Positions 7,732 through 14,033 of a stretch of DNA of 14,033 nucleotides are shown piece after piece (the first letter of the stretch is position 1; each line of letters begins with the position of its first letter). The notes beneath the pieces were generated by a model that saw nothing but the letters and a program-made list of their open reading frames with translations, was not told the origin of the DNA and did not search any database. The position numbers and the translations under genes were made by a program. Source of the stretch: Planctomycetaceae bacterium (GTDB lineage Bacteria > Planctomycetota > Planctomycetia > Pirellulales > UBA1268); NCBI GenBank assembly GCA_002862165.1, contig PKCL01000180.1:1-14033 (forward strand). The letters run 5' to 3'.

Positions 7732-8793
7732 ATGTCTCAGCCACACCAAAACACGAGGATATGGCTTGTGAATCGAAAACTACCGGCCCGTTTACAGGCA
7801 GATTTGCTCGGGCGCTTGGCGATAACACTTCAAGCTGGAATTGATCTACGAAAAGCCTGGGGAAATGAAGTTAAGCGAATGCCAGCTCGTTGGGGTGCTC
7901 GATTATCGCTTGGTACAGATAAAATAAATAATGGAGAAATGCTCTCTGTTGCACTCGCGCAGACGGGTCTATTTCCTCCTTTAGTGATCGGTATGGTGTC
8001 AGTTGGTGATCAAACTGGCAAAGATGTTGAAACTTTGAAGCAGTTGTCGCGCGTAATCAATCATGCTGTAGTTACGACGAACCATCTTCGTTCAAGTCTT
8101 ATCTGGCCAGCTGTTCAGTTGGTACTTGCCCTACTTGTTGTCGGTGTCCTGATATTAGTAAGTGGAACGATTGAACTCGAGCGAGGGAAACCGCTTGATT
8201 TTATCGGCCTTGGTCTTGTTGGTGCCTCAGGTCTTAGGATGTACGGACTGCTCTTGGTTGCGATGTTTTTTATTCTTCTCGGTGTTTTACGATTACTTCT
8301 TGCCGGGTGGAGATCACACGGTGCAATTCGTGCACTAATTACGTATTTGCCACTCATTGGAGCGGCTGCTCGCGCGAGTGAAGCAGCGAGTTGGAGTCGT
8401 GCCGCTTCGTTGGCAGCAGGCGCGGGACTCGATGCTGGCAGGCTTGTTTCACTAAGTGGCTCTGTGGCTCCAGGCTTGGCAATAGATCCTGTTTGGATAC
8501 AAGAAAGGTTGCTTGCTGGAGATACTCTTGCCGAAGCATTACAGGCAACCCATCGTTTTCCGTTGGCTTTGCTTGAAGGTTTGGCCGTAGGTGAAGAATC
8601 TGGAGAAGTTTCAGAGGTTCTTGGAAGACTAAGTGATCAATTTGCCGATAATTCCAAAAGGGGTTTTGAAGCTGCGGCAAAGGCTGCAGGTGGAGGTGTC
8701 TGGCTTTTTGTTGCAAGCTTGGTCGTTCTGGTAATTTTCAGAGTCTTTTCTGTGTATGTCGGAATGATTCAAGACGCTGTCAATAAAATTTGA
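7732..8793 (+). CDS. Type II secretion / type IV pilus inner-membrane platform protein (GspF/PilC family)
   Basis: GspF/PilC proteins form the inner-membrane platform that couples the assembly ATPase to pseudopilus or pilus growth. The 353-residue product has the duplicated T2SSF layout. The first cytoplasmic helical domain (about 22-118) contains 'ITLQAGIDLRKAW' and 'VSVGDQTGKDVETLKQLS'. Membrane segments lie at about 122-146 and 168-192. A second domain (about 213-318) contains 'SLAAGAGLDAGRLVSLSG' and 'LAVGEESGEVSEVLGRLSDQF'. A last membrane segment lies at about 320-344. The repeated G(D/E)xxG...L..LS motif in both halves is typical of the family. At 353 residues it is slightly shorter than classical GspF (about 400). 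No GspE-type ATPase or pilin gene is nearby, so partners must be encoded elsewhere. The next gene starts 16 nt downstream on the same strand. Confidence 0.85.
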   Translation: MSQPHQNTRIWLVNRKLPARLQADLLGRLAITLQAGIDLRKAWGNEVKRMPARWGARLSLGTDKINNGEMLSVALAQTGLFPPLVIGMVSVGDQTGKDVETLKQLSRVINHAVVTTNHLRSSLIWPAVQLVLALLVVGVLILVSGTIELERGKPLDFIGLGLVGASGLRMYGLLLVAMFFILLGVLRLLLAGWRSHGAIRALITYLPLIGAAARASEAASWSRAASLAAGAGLDAGRLVSLSGSVAPGLAIDPVWIQERLLAGDTLAEALQATHRFPLALLEGLAVGEESGEVSEVLGRLSDQFADNSKRGFEAAAKAAGGGVWLFVASLVVLVIFRVFSVYVGMIQDAVNKI

Positions 8794-8809
8794 AAAAACA
8801 GGCGGTAAA

Positions 8810-9667
8810 ATGCGATCTATTGTTACGGCCGTATTATCAGTTGGGTTCGTGTCTGGCCTGATTAATATTGGTTTCTCTGATTCAACGAGTACCCATACGC
8901 AGCGAATGGAATCCCATGGCTACCACCGCTATCAAGGATCGTGGAAAACTGAGCAGGAGATCCTTTTATTAAAAAAAGCAGAAACCATAACAAAAAAAAA
9001 GGTCGAAGCGAGGCAGCGGCTTGAGAGGTTACGACGGAATCTTGAAAAATCAGAATCTAGTGAGCAGGTTGCTGAGGAGATTCGTCGAATAGAAGATCCC
9101 TTTTCGGTGTTAGCTTTACGAGCCGCAATGAATGCCGAGCCTGTCCCCCGTGTGCGGTTGCTTTATGTTGAAGCTCTCGGAAATATAGATACTGGAGATG
9201 CAATTGGAGCTTTATTATCTCTGGTTCTTGATCATCCAGACTCAGAGGTACGTTGGAGTGCTATTGGCCGGCTTGAAAAGAGGGAATCTATTCAGGTGGT
9301 CCCACCACTTATTGCTGCCTTACAAGGAAATGATATCCAGCGCATCAACCGCGCCGCGTTTGCACTGAAAACACTTGGTGATGAATCCGCTGTTCAGCCT
9401 CTGATGCGAGTTCTTATTACGCAGCAAGTTGTTACTACGGGTGTAGGGTCAGGGGGGAAAACATCAGCTACATTTTCGCCAACAGGTGGCGGTCTTGCTC
9501 TTGGAAGCAGTCAAAAGAAAAAAATAGTGGTATCGCAGAATGTCCATGTCCTTGAGGCACTGACGACGCTGACAAGTAAGAACTTCGGTTGGGATCAATC
9601 TAGCTGGCTTCTTTGGTTTCAGAATCAAGGTGTTTCACAAACGGCTGACATCCGTCGTGATCCATAG
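8810..9667 (+). CDS. Exported HEAT-repeat protein of unknown function
   Basis: This encodes 285 residues. The first 20 or so (MRSIVTAVLSVGFVSGLINIG) look like a signal peptide or membrane anchor. Residues about 47-95 are highly charged and likely coiled-coil ('LLLKKAETITKKKVEARQRLERLRRNLEK'-like heptads). From about 96 to 205 there are three to four HEAT-type helical pairs: 'VRLLYVEALGNI', 'VRWSAIGRLEKRES', 'INRAAFALKTLGDESAVQPL'. A Gly/Ser/Thr-rich loop (about 208-232) follows. The C-terminal module 'VHVLEALTTLTSKNFGWDQ' then 'WLLWF' matches an ending I associate with planctomycete HEAT proteins. HEAT repeats are binding scaffolds, so no reaction is implied. It starts 16 nt after the GspF-like gene with a GGCGG-like ribosome site, so the two are probably co-transcribed. 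A role linked to that platform protein is inference only. A nine-A run near 8993-9001 is an error-prone spot, but the frame is intact. Confidence 0.82.
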   Translation: MRSIVTAVLSVGFVSGLINIGFSDSTSTHTQRMESHGYHRYQGSWKTEQEILLLKKAETITKKKVEARQRLERLRRNLEKSESSEQVAEEIRRIEDPFSVLALRAAMNAEPVPRVRLLYVEALGNIDTGDAIGALLSLVLDHPDSEVRWSAIGRLEKRESIQVVPPLIAALQGNDIQRINRAAFALKTLGDESAVQPLMRVLITQQVVTTGVGSGGKTSATFSPTGGGLALGSSQKKKIVVSQNVHVLEALTTLTSKNFGWDQSSWLLWFQNQGVSQTADIRRDP

Positions 9668-9683
9668 ATGCCTTACTAGGCAT
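9668..9683. terminator. Weak hairpin between convergent genes
   Basis: ATGCC-TTACTA-GGCAT forms a 5-bp stem with a 6-nt loop, starting immediately after the HEAT gene stop and containing the stop of the opposing membrane-protein gene. There is no clear U-tract on either strand. It might weakly serve both convergent genes, but the evidence is thin. Confidence 0.2.
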
Positions 9684-11034
9684 TATTCATTGAATCCTTT
9701 TGTTTGCGACGCCGAATGAACCAATCGGTATCTAACGCTCGCAACGCGACGCGATTCTCAAGGTTTGGTCGAAATACAACAAGCAAAAGAATTGGAAGAA
9801 ACCACGCTAGGAAAAGACCGCCATTATGAGATTTCCAGAACTGGCTTCCGAGTAAGACCGCAGCAGAACAGCTCATTAGGGTCCCAAGGTGTTTTGGAGA
9901 TGGCCAGATCGCCAGAGTTGCCATCATGACTAAAAATCCTGCAAGTACAGGTAGGCGAAAAACGGGGTCGTAGGAAGGGAGCGCCCAGAATCCTTCTAGG
10001 CTGACACTACTTGGAAAAATCCATCCGAACATCTGACGTAATTGACCGGCAAAGATTTCGATTGTTGGTGAAGTGAACCAGAGTGCGACAACAAGAGCTA
10101 ATAAGGCTGCAGAAACACCAGTGGCAAATCGTCGGACTCCACGTTCCCAATAAAAACTGCACCACAAGGGAAGGAGAAAAACGGGGTAATAAATTATTCC
10201 AATTGCAAGTCCGATGAGGCCGCCTGCTATTACAGGTCTGCGGTATGCTCCAATTGCCCAGACAATTAACGCACCAGGCAATGCATGGTCGACCCTTCCA
10301 GTCATCATGGCTGTATACGGAAGCAGTAAATAGAGAACGGCAGCAGCGATACCAAGTTTTACATTTTCAAAGTGCCGCCATCCTACAAAAAGTATTCCAC
10401 TAACAATAAGCAATTGAGAAATGATGGCCATCACTCGTGCTGTTGTTTCATGAACAATCCGTGGAGGCGGTTCGTTTGTAGCGCTACCCACTGCGGAAGT
10501 GCTATCAGAGGAGAAAACACGCTGTGTTGAAATATGTGGCAGAAGAAAAAGAAGAGGGTACCCAGGTCCCGTTCTGGCTAGCTGATCAATATCAACTTCG
10601 GCTTCACCTGTCTCAAGTTTTGCTGCGGTTGTGGCAGCTGCAAGGTCGTCTCTTTCTGGTCGGGTGGTGAGAACATTGGCCAGAAGAAAAATGAGGAGAG
10701 ATAGTCCGAGAAAGACCAAGCCGCCACTATTGAGATTTGGTTCAAGCATAGGCCTCCGGACCATAAGTGAATCACAGAGCATGCGGACTATAAATATTCC
10801 GGTGACAACAAATAGCCAAACGTAGCCAAGTTGCTGTGCGTCGACGTTGGCTTTGAAACCACCGTATTCGACAGCTAAAAGACCTGGCGCAAAGAGGATC
10901 AAACCGATCAGATCAACATTGCGAATACTCATCGCACGATTAAATTTAAAAAAAACTGCAATCAAAAGAAGCGACGCGAGGTAAAACCAGGTCGTTGGAT
11001 TAACACGGTAATAATGAAAGAGTATTTCGCTCAT
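9676..11034 (-). CDS. Polytopic membrane protein, possibly GT-C-type glycosyltransferase related
   Basis: This 452-residue product has about ten to twelve predicted membrane segments (about 16-29, 40-57, 70-87, 105-121, 200-218, 227-246, 250-264, 267-290, 305-320, 360-378, 385-398, 406-422). A polar stretch lies at about 122-199 between the fourth and fifth. The C-terminus is basic (WFIRRRKQK), so probably cytoplasmic. The segment 'MTGRVDHALPGALIVWAIGAYRRPVIAGGLIGLAIGIIYYPVFLLPL' (quoted here in part: GRVDHALPGAL, GGLIGLAIGI) loosely resembles the layout of GT87/DUF2029 mannosyltransferase-like proteins. I see no defining catalytic motif, however, and the match may reflect only hydrophobic composition. 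The ATG at 11034 has no Shine-Dalgarno; a TATACT-like -10 box lies about 25 nt upstream (11059-11064) without a good -35. It converges with the HEAT-repeat gene, the stops being 8 nt apart. Confidence 0.75.
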   Translation of the reverse strand: MSEILFHYYRVNPTTWFYLASLLLIAVFFKFNRAMSIRNVDLIGLILFAPGLLAVEYGGFKANVDAQQLGYVWLFVVTGIFIVRMLCDSLMVRRPMLEPNLNSGGLVFLGLSLLIFLLANVLTTRPERDDLAAATTAAKLETGEAEVDIDQLARTGPGYPLLFLLPHISTQRVFSSDSTSAVGSATNEPPPRIVHETTARVMAIISQLLIVSGILFVGWRHFENVKLGIAAAVLYLLLPYTAMMTGRVDHALPGALIVWAIGAYRRPVIAGGLIGLAIGIIYYPVFLLPLWCSFYWERGVRRFATGVSAALLALVVALWFTSPTIEIFAGQLRQMFGWIFPSSVSLEGFWALPSYDPVFRLPVLAGFLVMMATLAIWPSPKHLGTLMSCSAAVLLGSQFWKSHNGGLFLAWFLPILLLVVFRPNLENRVALRALDTDWFIRRRKQKDSMNNA

Positions 11035-11353
11035 CCGGCTCGGGAGGATGAAGGGTCTAGTATAAAGGCCGATTGCAACCTACTAGAGTACGTTGCTGGC
11101 CATCGGCAAGAAAGGAACGAAAGGACTTATTCTGAAACAAACAAGTAAACAAAGATGGTTTAGGTCGATCGTAACGATTCCCCGGAGTTTTTTTGGACTC
11201 GTGAGCACAATTTCAAAATGAAATCGTAATCGTCGTGGTTCTATGCGATTGCCAACTGCGACAACCATGACGTTAGAATAGTTTGAGCCACGAAGGGTCA
11301 TTCGACTATAAGAACAGGCTGTTTTTTTTGTGTCTGAGAGACGGATTCGATAC
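11035..11353. other. 319-nt spacer without a supported gene
   Basis: The spacer lies between the transporter stop and the upstream side of the membrane-protein gene, both on the minus strand. A 72-codon minus-strand frame (11083-11301) is open, but its product has no recognisable motif and no ribosome site, so I do not call it. A TATACT-like -10 box for the downstream gene is at 11059-11064. A T8 run near 11322-11330 follows only a very small stem on the plus strand. I see no clear terminator for the transporter gene. Confidence 0.5.
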
Positions 11354-13147
11354 CTAGAACGGCCAGATCAAGGGTGCCAGCAAAATAGTGATAGCCATCA
11401 CTATCAAGTTGAGTGGGCCGCCGAAACGTAGATAATCGCTGAACTTGTACCCACCCGGACCATAAATCATTAGATTTGTCTGATAGCCGAGAGGGCTCGC
11501 AAACCCACAACTAGCTGCCACCGTAATTGCCATGATAAATGGCATCGGGTTAAGCCCAAGATCAGTCGCAGTTTGCCAGGCGATTGGAAAGATAAGTACA
11601 GCCGCAGCATTGTTACTCATTGTTTCAGTGAAAAGCATGGTGACTAAATATATCGCGGCGAGCACAAGATGAGGTCGGTCACCTGCAGCCCCGATAGTAC
11701 TTTGCGCAATGAGTTCGTCTAAACCTGTTTTCTCGATAGCTCTTGCAAGACCGAAACTAGCCGCGATAAGGAGGAGGGTTTCCCATTCGATAGATCTTCT
11801 CGCTTCATTTGGGCCGATGCATCCTGTCGCAACCATCGCCGCCGCTGCGACGAGTGCGGCTGCGACTATAGGCACAAGGTCGAGTGTGGCAGCAAGAACC
11901 ATCGCTGCCAAAATTGTGCATGCAATCCACGCAAGGTCGTGGCGTGGCGGCTTTGCTCCACGGACTTCACTTACAAGATAGAAATCACGACTGGTCTTTT
12001 GTCTTTTTAGGAACCGCGGGCTGGCTTCTAAAAGTAGTGTGTCGCCAGGTTGAAGAACAATGTCACCAATCTTTTTTCTTAAACGTTCTCCGTTTCTTGC
12101 CACTGCAATAATCACGGCATCGTATGTTGATCGAAACTGACCCTCTCGGATTGTTCGGCCAACAAGTGGGCATGTATTTGAAACAACAGCTTCTACAAGA
12201 GTACGCTCAGATCGCGGCCCATCCAATTGGAAGACTTGTTCAGTCGCTGGCCGAAGTCCTCGTATTTTTTGTAATTCCACGACGGAATCGACAATACCCA
12301 CAAAAACAAGTCGATCACCTTCTTCCAGTCGTTCGGTCGGTTCCACTGCCGTGCGTACATGACCAGCACGATCAATTTCCATAAGAAACAGTCCATGTAG
12401 TCCACGAAGACCAGCTTGTTCAATTGTCCTACCGGCGAGAGGGCTACGAGATTCAACAACCATCTCGAGGGAGTATTCCCGGGGATCATCACCAGCACTC
12501 ACGGCTGGTTTACGGTCCTTTAATAGCCACTGGCTTTTGCTGGCGGTAAGAATGTAAGCAAAGCCGACAATCAAAAGAGGTACGCCGAGCCACGTAATAT
12601 CAAACATACCGAGAGATTGCCCCGTTTTTGCATTCAGTAAGCCACTCACGACAACATTGGTGCTCGTACCAATGAGTGTGCAAAGTCCACCAAGCACCAC
12701 AGCAGCATTCATAGGCATTAAAATTTTTGAAATGCTGAGTTGGTGCTTTTGAGCCCATGTTCGTACTGCCGGCACCATTAATGCCACCACCGGGGTGTTG
12801 TTCATAAAGCCTGAGAGGACTGCGGGTATTGTCATTGTCCGAATCTGGGCCTCATGAAGAGAGCGTGGTCGGCCAAGCCCTCTATCAATCACCAGTGCCA
12901 GTGCTCCTGTCCTATGAACTGCTGCTGCCACAACGAATAATGCTGCTACCGTGAGCATTCCTTCATTACTCATTCCTGAAAGTGCTTCAGTAGGGCTAAG
13001 AATTCCAGCTGCTAGCAAAATGATAACCGCACCAAGCATCGCCATGTCTGGAGCACGGCGGCCTAAGAGCAGTGCGAGCAGCGTTGCTGCCACCACGAAT
13101 GAGGTCAGGATCGCCTGCCAGTTTTCGATCCAAAAGCTAAGGTTCAT
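11354..13147 (-). CDS. SLC13/DASS-family anion transporter with two TrkA-C (RCK_C) domains
   Basis: This encodes a 597-residue inner-membrane secondary transporter of the divalent-anion/Na+ symporter superfamily. The N-terminal membrane half (about 1-205) contains the re-entrant 'NNTPVVALMVP' (116-126) and 'GTSTNVVVSGL' (160-170). Two cytoplasmic TrkA-C domains follow, at about 225-300 ('SPLAGRTIEQAGLRG...LEEGDRLVFVG') and 315-385 ('CPLVGRTIREGQFRS...LQPGDTLLLEA'). The C-terminal membrane half (about 403-597) contains 'ETMSNNAAAVLIFPIAW' (508-524) and 'SPLGYQTNLMIYGPGGY' (551-567). This order is typical of bacterial 'SLC13 family permease' entries. The substrate cannot be read from sequence; sulfate, other inorganic anions or dicarboxylates are possible. 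The TrkA-C domains may bind a regulatory ligand. Start is ATG at 13147 without a Shine-Dalgarno (the leader instead carries CCTCCTT). It diverges from a broken carbonic anhydrase gene. Confidence 0.93.
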   Translation of the reverse strand: MNLSFWIENWQAILTSFVVAATLLALLLGRRAPDMAMLGAVIILLAAGILSPTEALSGMSNEGMLTVAALFVVAAAVHRTGALALVIDRGLGRPRSLHEAQIRTMTIPAVLSGFMNNTPVVALMVPAVRTWAQKHQLSISKILMPMNAAVVLGGLCTLIGTSTNVVVSGLLNAKTGQSLGMFDITWLGVPLLIVGFAYILTASKSQWLLKDRKPAVSAGDDPREYSLEMVVESRSPLAGRTIEQAGLRGLHGLFLMEIDRAGHVRTAVEPTERLEEGDRLVFVGIVDSVVELQKIRGLRPATEQVFQLDGPRSERTLVEAVVSNTCPLVGRTIREGQFRSTYDAVIIAVARNGERLRKKIGDIVLQPGDTLLLEASPRFLKRQKTSRDFYLVSEVRGAKPPRHDLAWIACTILAAMVLAATLDLVPIVAAALVAAAAMVATGCIGPNEARRSIEWETLLLIAASFGLARAIEKTGLDELIAQSTIGAAGDRPHLVLAAIYLVTMLFTETMSNNAAAVLIFPIAWQTATDLGLNPMPFIMAITVAASCGFASPLGYQTNLMIYGPGGYKFSDYLRFGGPLNLIVMAITILLAPLIWPF

Positions 13148-13181
13148 GGTGGCAGATGAGAATAAGGAGGAAAATAAATTT

Positions 13182-13205
13182 ATAGAATGTGTCTTTACAT
13201 TCTAT
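13182..13205. promoter_or_regulatory. 9-bp inverted repeat between divergent transporter and carbonic anhydrase genes
   Basis: ATAGAATGT and ACATTCTAT are perfect inverted arms separated by GTCTTT. The element lies 35-58 nt upstream of the transporter ATG and about 100 nt upstream of the carbonic anhydrase start, in AT-rich sequence where a promoter is expected. It may be a binding site for a dimeric regulator, or a hairpin in the transporter leader. No regulator gene is visible nearby. Confidence 0.4.
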
Positions 13206-13305
13206 TATGGTGATTAATTGAAAACTTGTCGTGTTGGTTCCCGAAACCGTATAGCGGTGTTCCTGATAAAAGCCCTTCTAAACACATTATTTTGAAGAAT
13301 TGACG

Positions 13306-13787
13306 ATGATTGACCGTCTGCTTGAAAGCAACAAGACGTTTATTAGCGATGAATTCGAGCCTAATTCTGGCCATTATTCGAAGATAGCAGCTAAATAGAC
13401 ACCAAGGGCGGTCTGGATAAATGTGCTGATTCAAGAGTGACAGAAGACATTTTAACGGGATCACGTCCGGGTACCATTTTTGTCCACAGAAATATTGCGA
13501 ATCTGGTCTCGTTTAATAATGTTGGAATTGCCACATTTTTGGAATATGCACTGGTGCATCCCAAAATTAAGGATGTGATTGTGTGTGGCCATACACGATG
13601 TGGTGGTATTGCTGCTCTTGAGAATGGTGTGAAAGAGAATTACATCGCTGATTGGCTTGGTGTTGACCCTGAGGCAAAGACTGCAGCAGACGAACTTGCT
13701 CAGAAACAGCGGCTTTCCCCCGATGAGAAGTTAGAACTTCTCACAATGGAGAATGTGCGGATACAGCTTAATCACCAAGAAACCTAG
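13306..13787 (+). pseudogene. Disrupted beta-class carbonic anhydrase
   Basis: Beta-carbonic anhydrases interconvert CO2 and bicarbonate using a zinc held by Cys, Asp/water, His and Cys. From ATG 13306 the sequence reads 'MIDRLLESNKTFISDEFEPN', a classical N-terminus. It hits an in-frame TAG at 13396-13398 where the family usually has Gln ('QTPRAVWI'). After TGG ATA (13414-13419) only two bases, AA, remain before the zinc-ligand motif CADSRV (13422-13439) in another frame, a one-base deletion. That second frame runs intact through 'PGTIFVHRNIANLVSF' and 'VIVCGHTRCGGIAAL' (His and Cys ligands) to 'ENVRIQLNH' and a stop at 13785-13787. A further one-base shift after 'QLNH' would allow 'RNLVERQRLLKANN' to continue to a TAA at 13877-13879. 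GTG at 13437 could start only a fragment lacking CADSR. A weak promoter-like pair is TTGTCG (13226) with TATAGC (13250). Clustered sequencing errors are the alternative. Confidence 0.88.
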
Positions 13788-13856
13788 TCGAAAGACAACG
13801 CCTGCTAAAAGCAAATAACATTAATTCTGTGCCTCTCGCCACTGAAATGACAGATG

Positions 13857-13893
13857 AAAAAAGGGGCTCGTATTGGTAAACAATACGAGCCCC
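13857..13893 (-). terminator. Strong intrinsic terminator for minus-strand transcription
   Basis: A perfect 13-bp stem (GGGGCTCGTATTG at 13863-13875 with CAATACGAGCCCC at 13881-13893) encloses a 5-nt loop. Read on the minus strand the GC-rich base of the stem is followed by six U (13862-13857), the textbook Rho-independent arrangement. On the plus strand no U-tract follows, so it is oriented for transcription entering from the right of the window. It would end a transcript before it runs antisense through the carbonic anhydrase remnant towards the transporter gene. Confidence 0.85.
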
Positions 13894-13918
13894 AACCCCT
13901 GATCACTGCAAGTTGGGG
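13890..13918 (-). promoter_or_regulatory. Alternative stem overlapping the terminator (antiterminator-like)
   Basis: CCCCAAC (13890-13896) and GTTGGGG (13912-13918) can pair as a 7-bp stem with a 15-nt loop. In a minus-strand RNA this stem forms first, and its 3' arm shares four bases (13890-13893) with the 5' arm of the terminator stem, so the two are partly exclusive. This geometry is seen in attenuators. No leader peptide or known riboswitch core was recognised, so regulation is inferred only. Confidence 0.35.
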
Positions 13919-13919
13919 T

Positions 13920-13939
13920 GTTTCCAAATATTTGGAAAC
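13920..13939. repeat. Perfect 20-bp palindrome
   Basis: GTTTCCAAATATTTGGAAAC is fully self-complementary over 20 bp, with no central spacer. It sits 2 nt from the alternative stem and 27 nt from the terminator stem. Spacer-free palindromes of this length are more typical of binding sites for dimeric proteins than of RNA hairpins, though a hairpin with a 4-nt loop is possible. Confidence 0.6.
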
Positions 13940-14033
13940 TAGTTTCAACCGTTTCGTTATGAACTTTTAAAATTTGCGACAGTCTCCTTTCGGAATGAGG
14001 AGCAGAACCGAGGGCTAGAGTTTTTCTTATGCC
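13940..14033. other. Right edge, possible end of a minus-strand gene or RNA
   Basis: The terminator implies a transcript entering from beyond the right edge on the minus strand. One minus-strand frame is open for about 24 codons from the edge and stops with TAA at 13957-13959, ending in 'RKETVANFKSS'. I do not recognise it and it may be chance. A small stem CTCCT...AGGAG lies near 13982-14002. An ATG at 14029 on the plus strand is too close to the edge to judge. Confidence 0.25.

Noticed and set aside
11083..11301. 72-codon minus-strand frame in the spacer after the transporter gene
   Set aside because: No recognisable motif, no ribosome site and ordinary length for a chance frame. It would need conservation to be called.
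11309..11331. Small AACAG..CTGTT stem followed by T8 on the plus strand
   Set aside because: The stem has almost no loop and only a few pairs, and no plus-strand gene ends there. It is not convincing as a terminator.
13160..13172. AAGGAGG on the plus strand just upstream of the transporter start
   Set aside because: It looks like a perfect Shine-Dalgarno, but no plausible plus-strand gene follows: the next ATG reads eight codons to a stop. On the transporter mRNA it is CCTCCTT, probably coincidence.
13437..13787. Intact carbonic anhydrase starting at GTG 13437
   Set aside because: This fragment lacks the CADSR zinc/catalytic motif and the N-terminal helices, both readable just upstream in other frames, so it is a remnant rather than a complete gene.
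13826..14033. Minus-strand frame open for about 66 codons through the terminator
   Set aside because: It lacks a start codon in the window, passes through a strong terminator hairpin and resembles no protein I know.

Overview
The window most resembles a chromosomal segment of a planctomycete or close relative, at moderate GC (by eye a little under 50%). The evidence is family style. There is a signal-peptide HEAT-repeat protein with the 'LT.KNFG.D...W..WF' ending I associate with planctomycetes, a SAF-domain protein with a very long disordered tail, a small lipoprotein, and a multi-pass membrane protein without clear homologues elsewhere. Several genes have weak or no Shine-Dalgarno sequence. 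The assignment is an inference, not a database result.

Left part (1-7560, all minus strand, read right to left): tyrA (prephenate dehydrogenase), purL, purQ, a lipoprotein and a SAF-domain membrane protein cut by the window edge. tyrA and purL overlap, purL and purQ are 11 nt apart, and purQ and the lipoprotein touch or nearly touch. tyrA to the lipoprotein therefore looks like one transcription unit. PurL carries two PurS-like modules at its N-terminus while its glutaminase (PurQ) is separate, so purL plus purQ should form a complete FGAM synthetase without a purS gene.

Middle (7732-9667, plus strand): a GspF/PilC-type inner-membrane protein followed after 16 nt by an exported HEAT-repeat protein, diverging from tyrA across 171 nt. 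The pair converges on a minus-strand polytopic membrane protein (9676-11034) with only 8 nt between stop codons.

Right part (11035-14033): a 319-nt spacer, a minus-strand SLC13/DASS-type anion transporter with two TrkA-C (RCK_C) domains, and a divergent beta-carbonic anhydrase gene that is clearly broken. The anhydrase has an in-frame stop, a one-base frameshift just before the zinc-ligand motif, and probably a third lesion near its 3' end. Beyond it is a compact array of minus-strand structures: a perfect 20-bp palindrome, a 7-bp stem, and a strong intrinsic terminator whose 5' arm overlaps that stem.

I see no mobile element, CRISPR array, tRNA or rRNA. Most of the window is housekeeping or conserved-hypothetical. 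The items most worth a second look are the broken carbonic anhydrase beside the transporter, the mutually exclusive hairpins at the right end, and the SAF/low-complexity protein. I did not find convincing evidence of a wholly new system.
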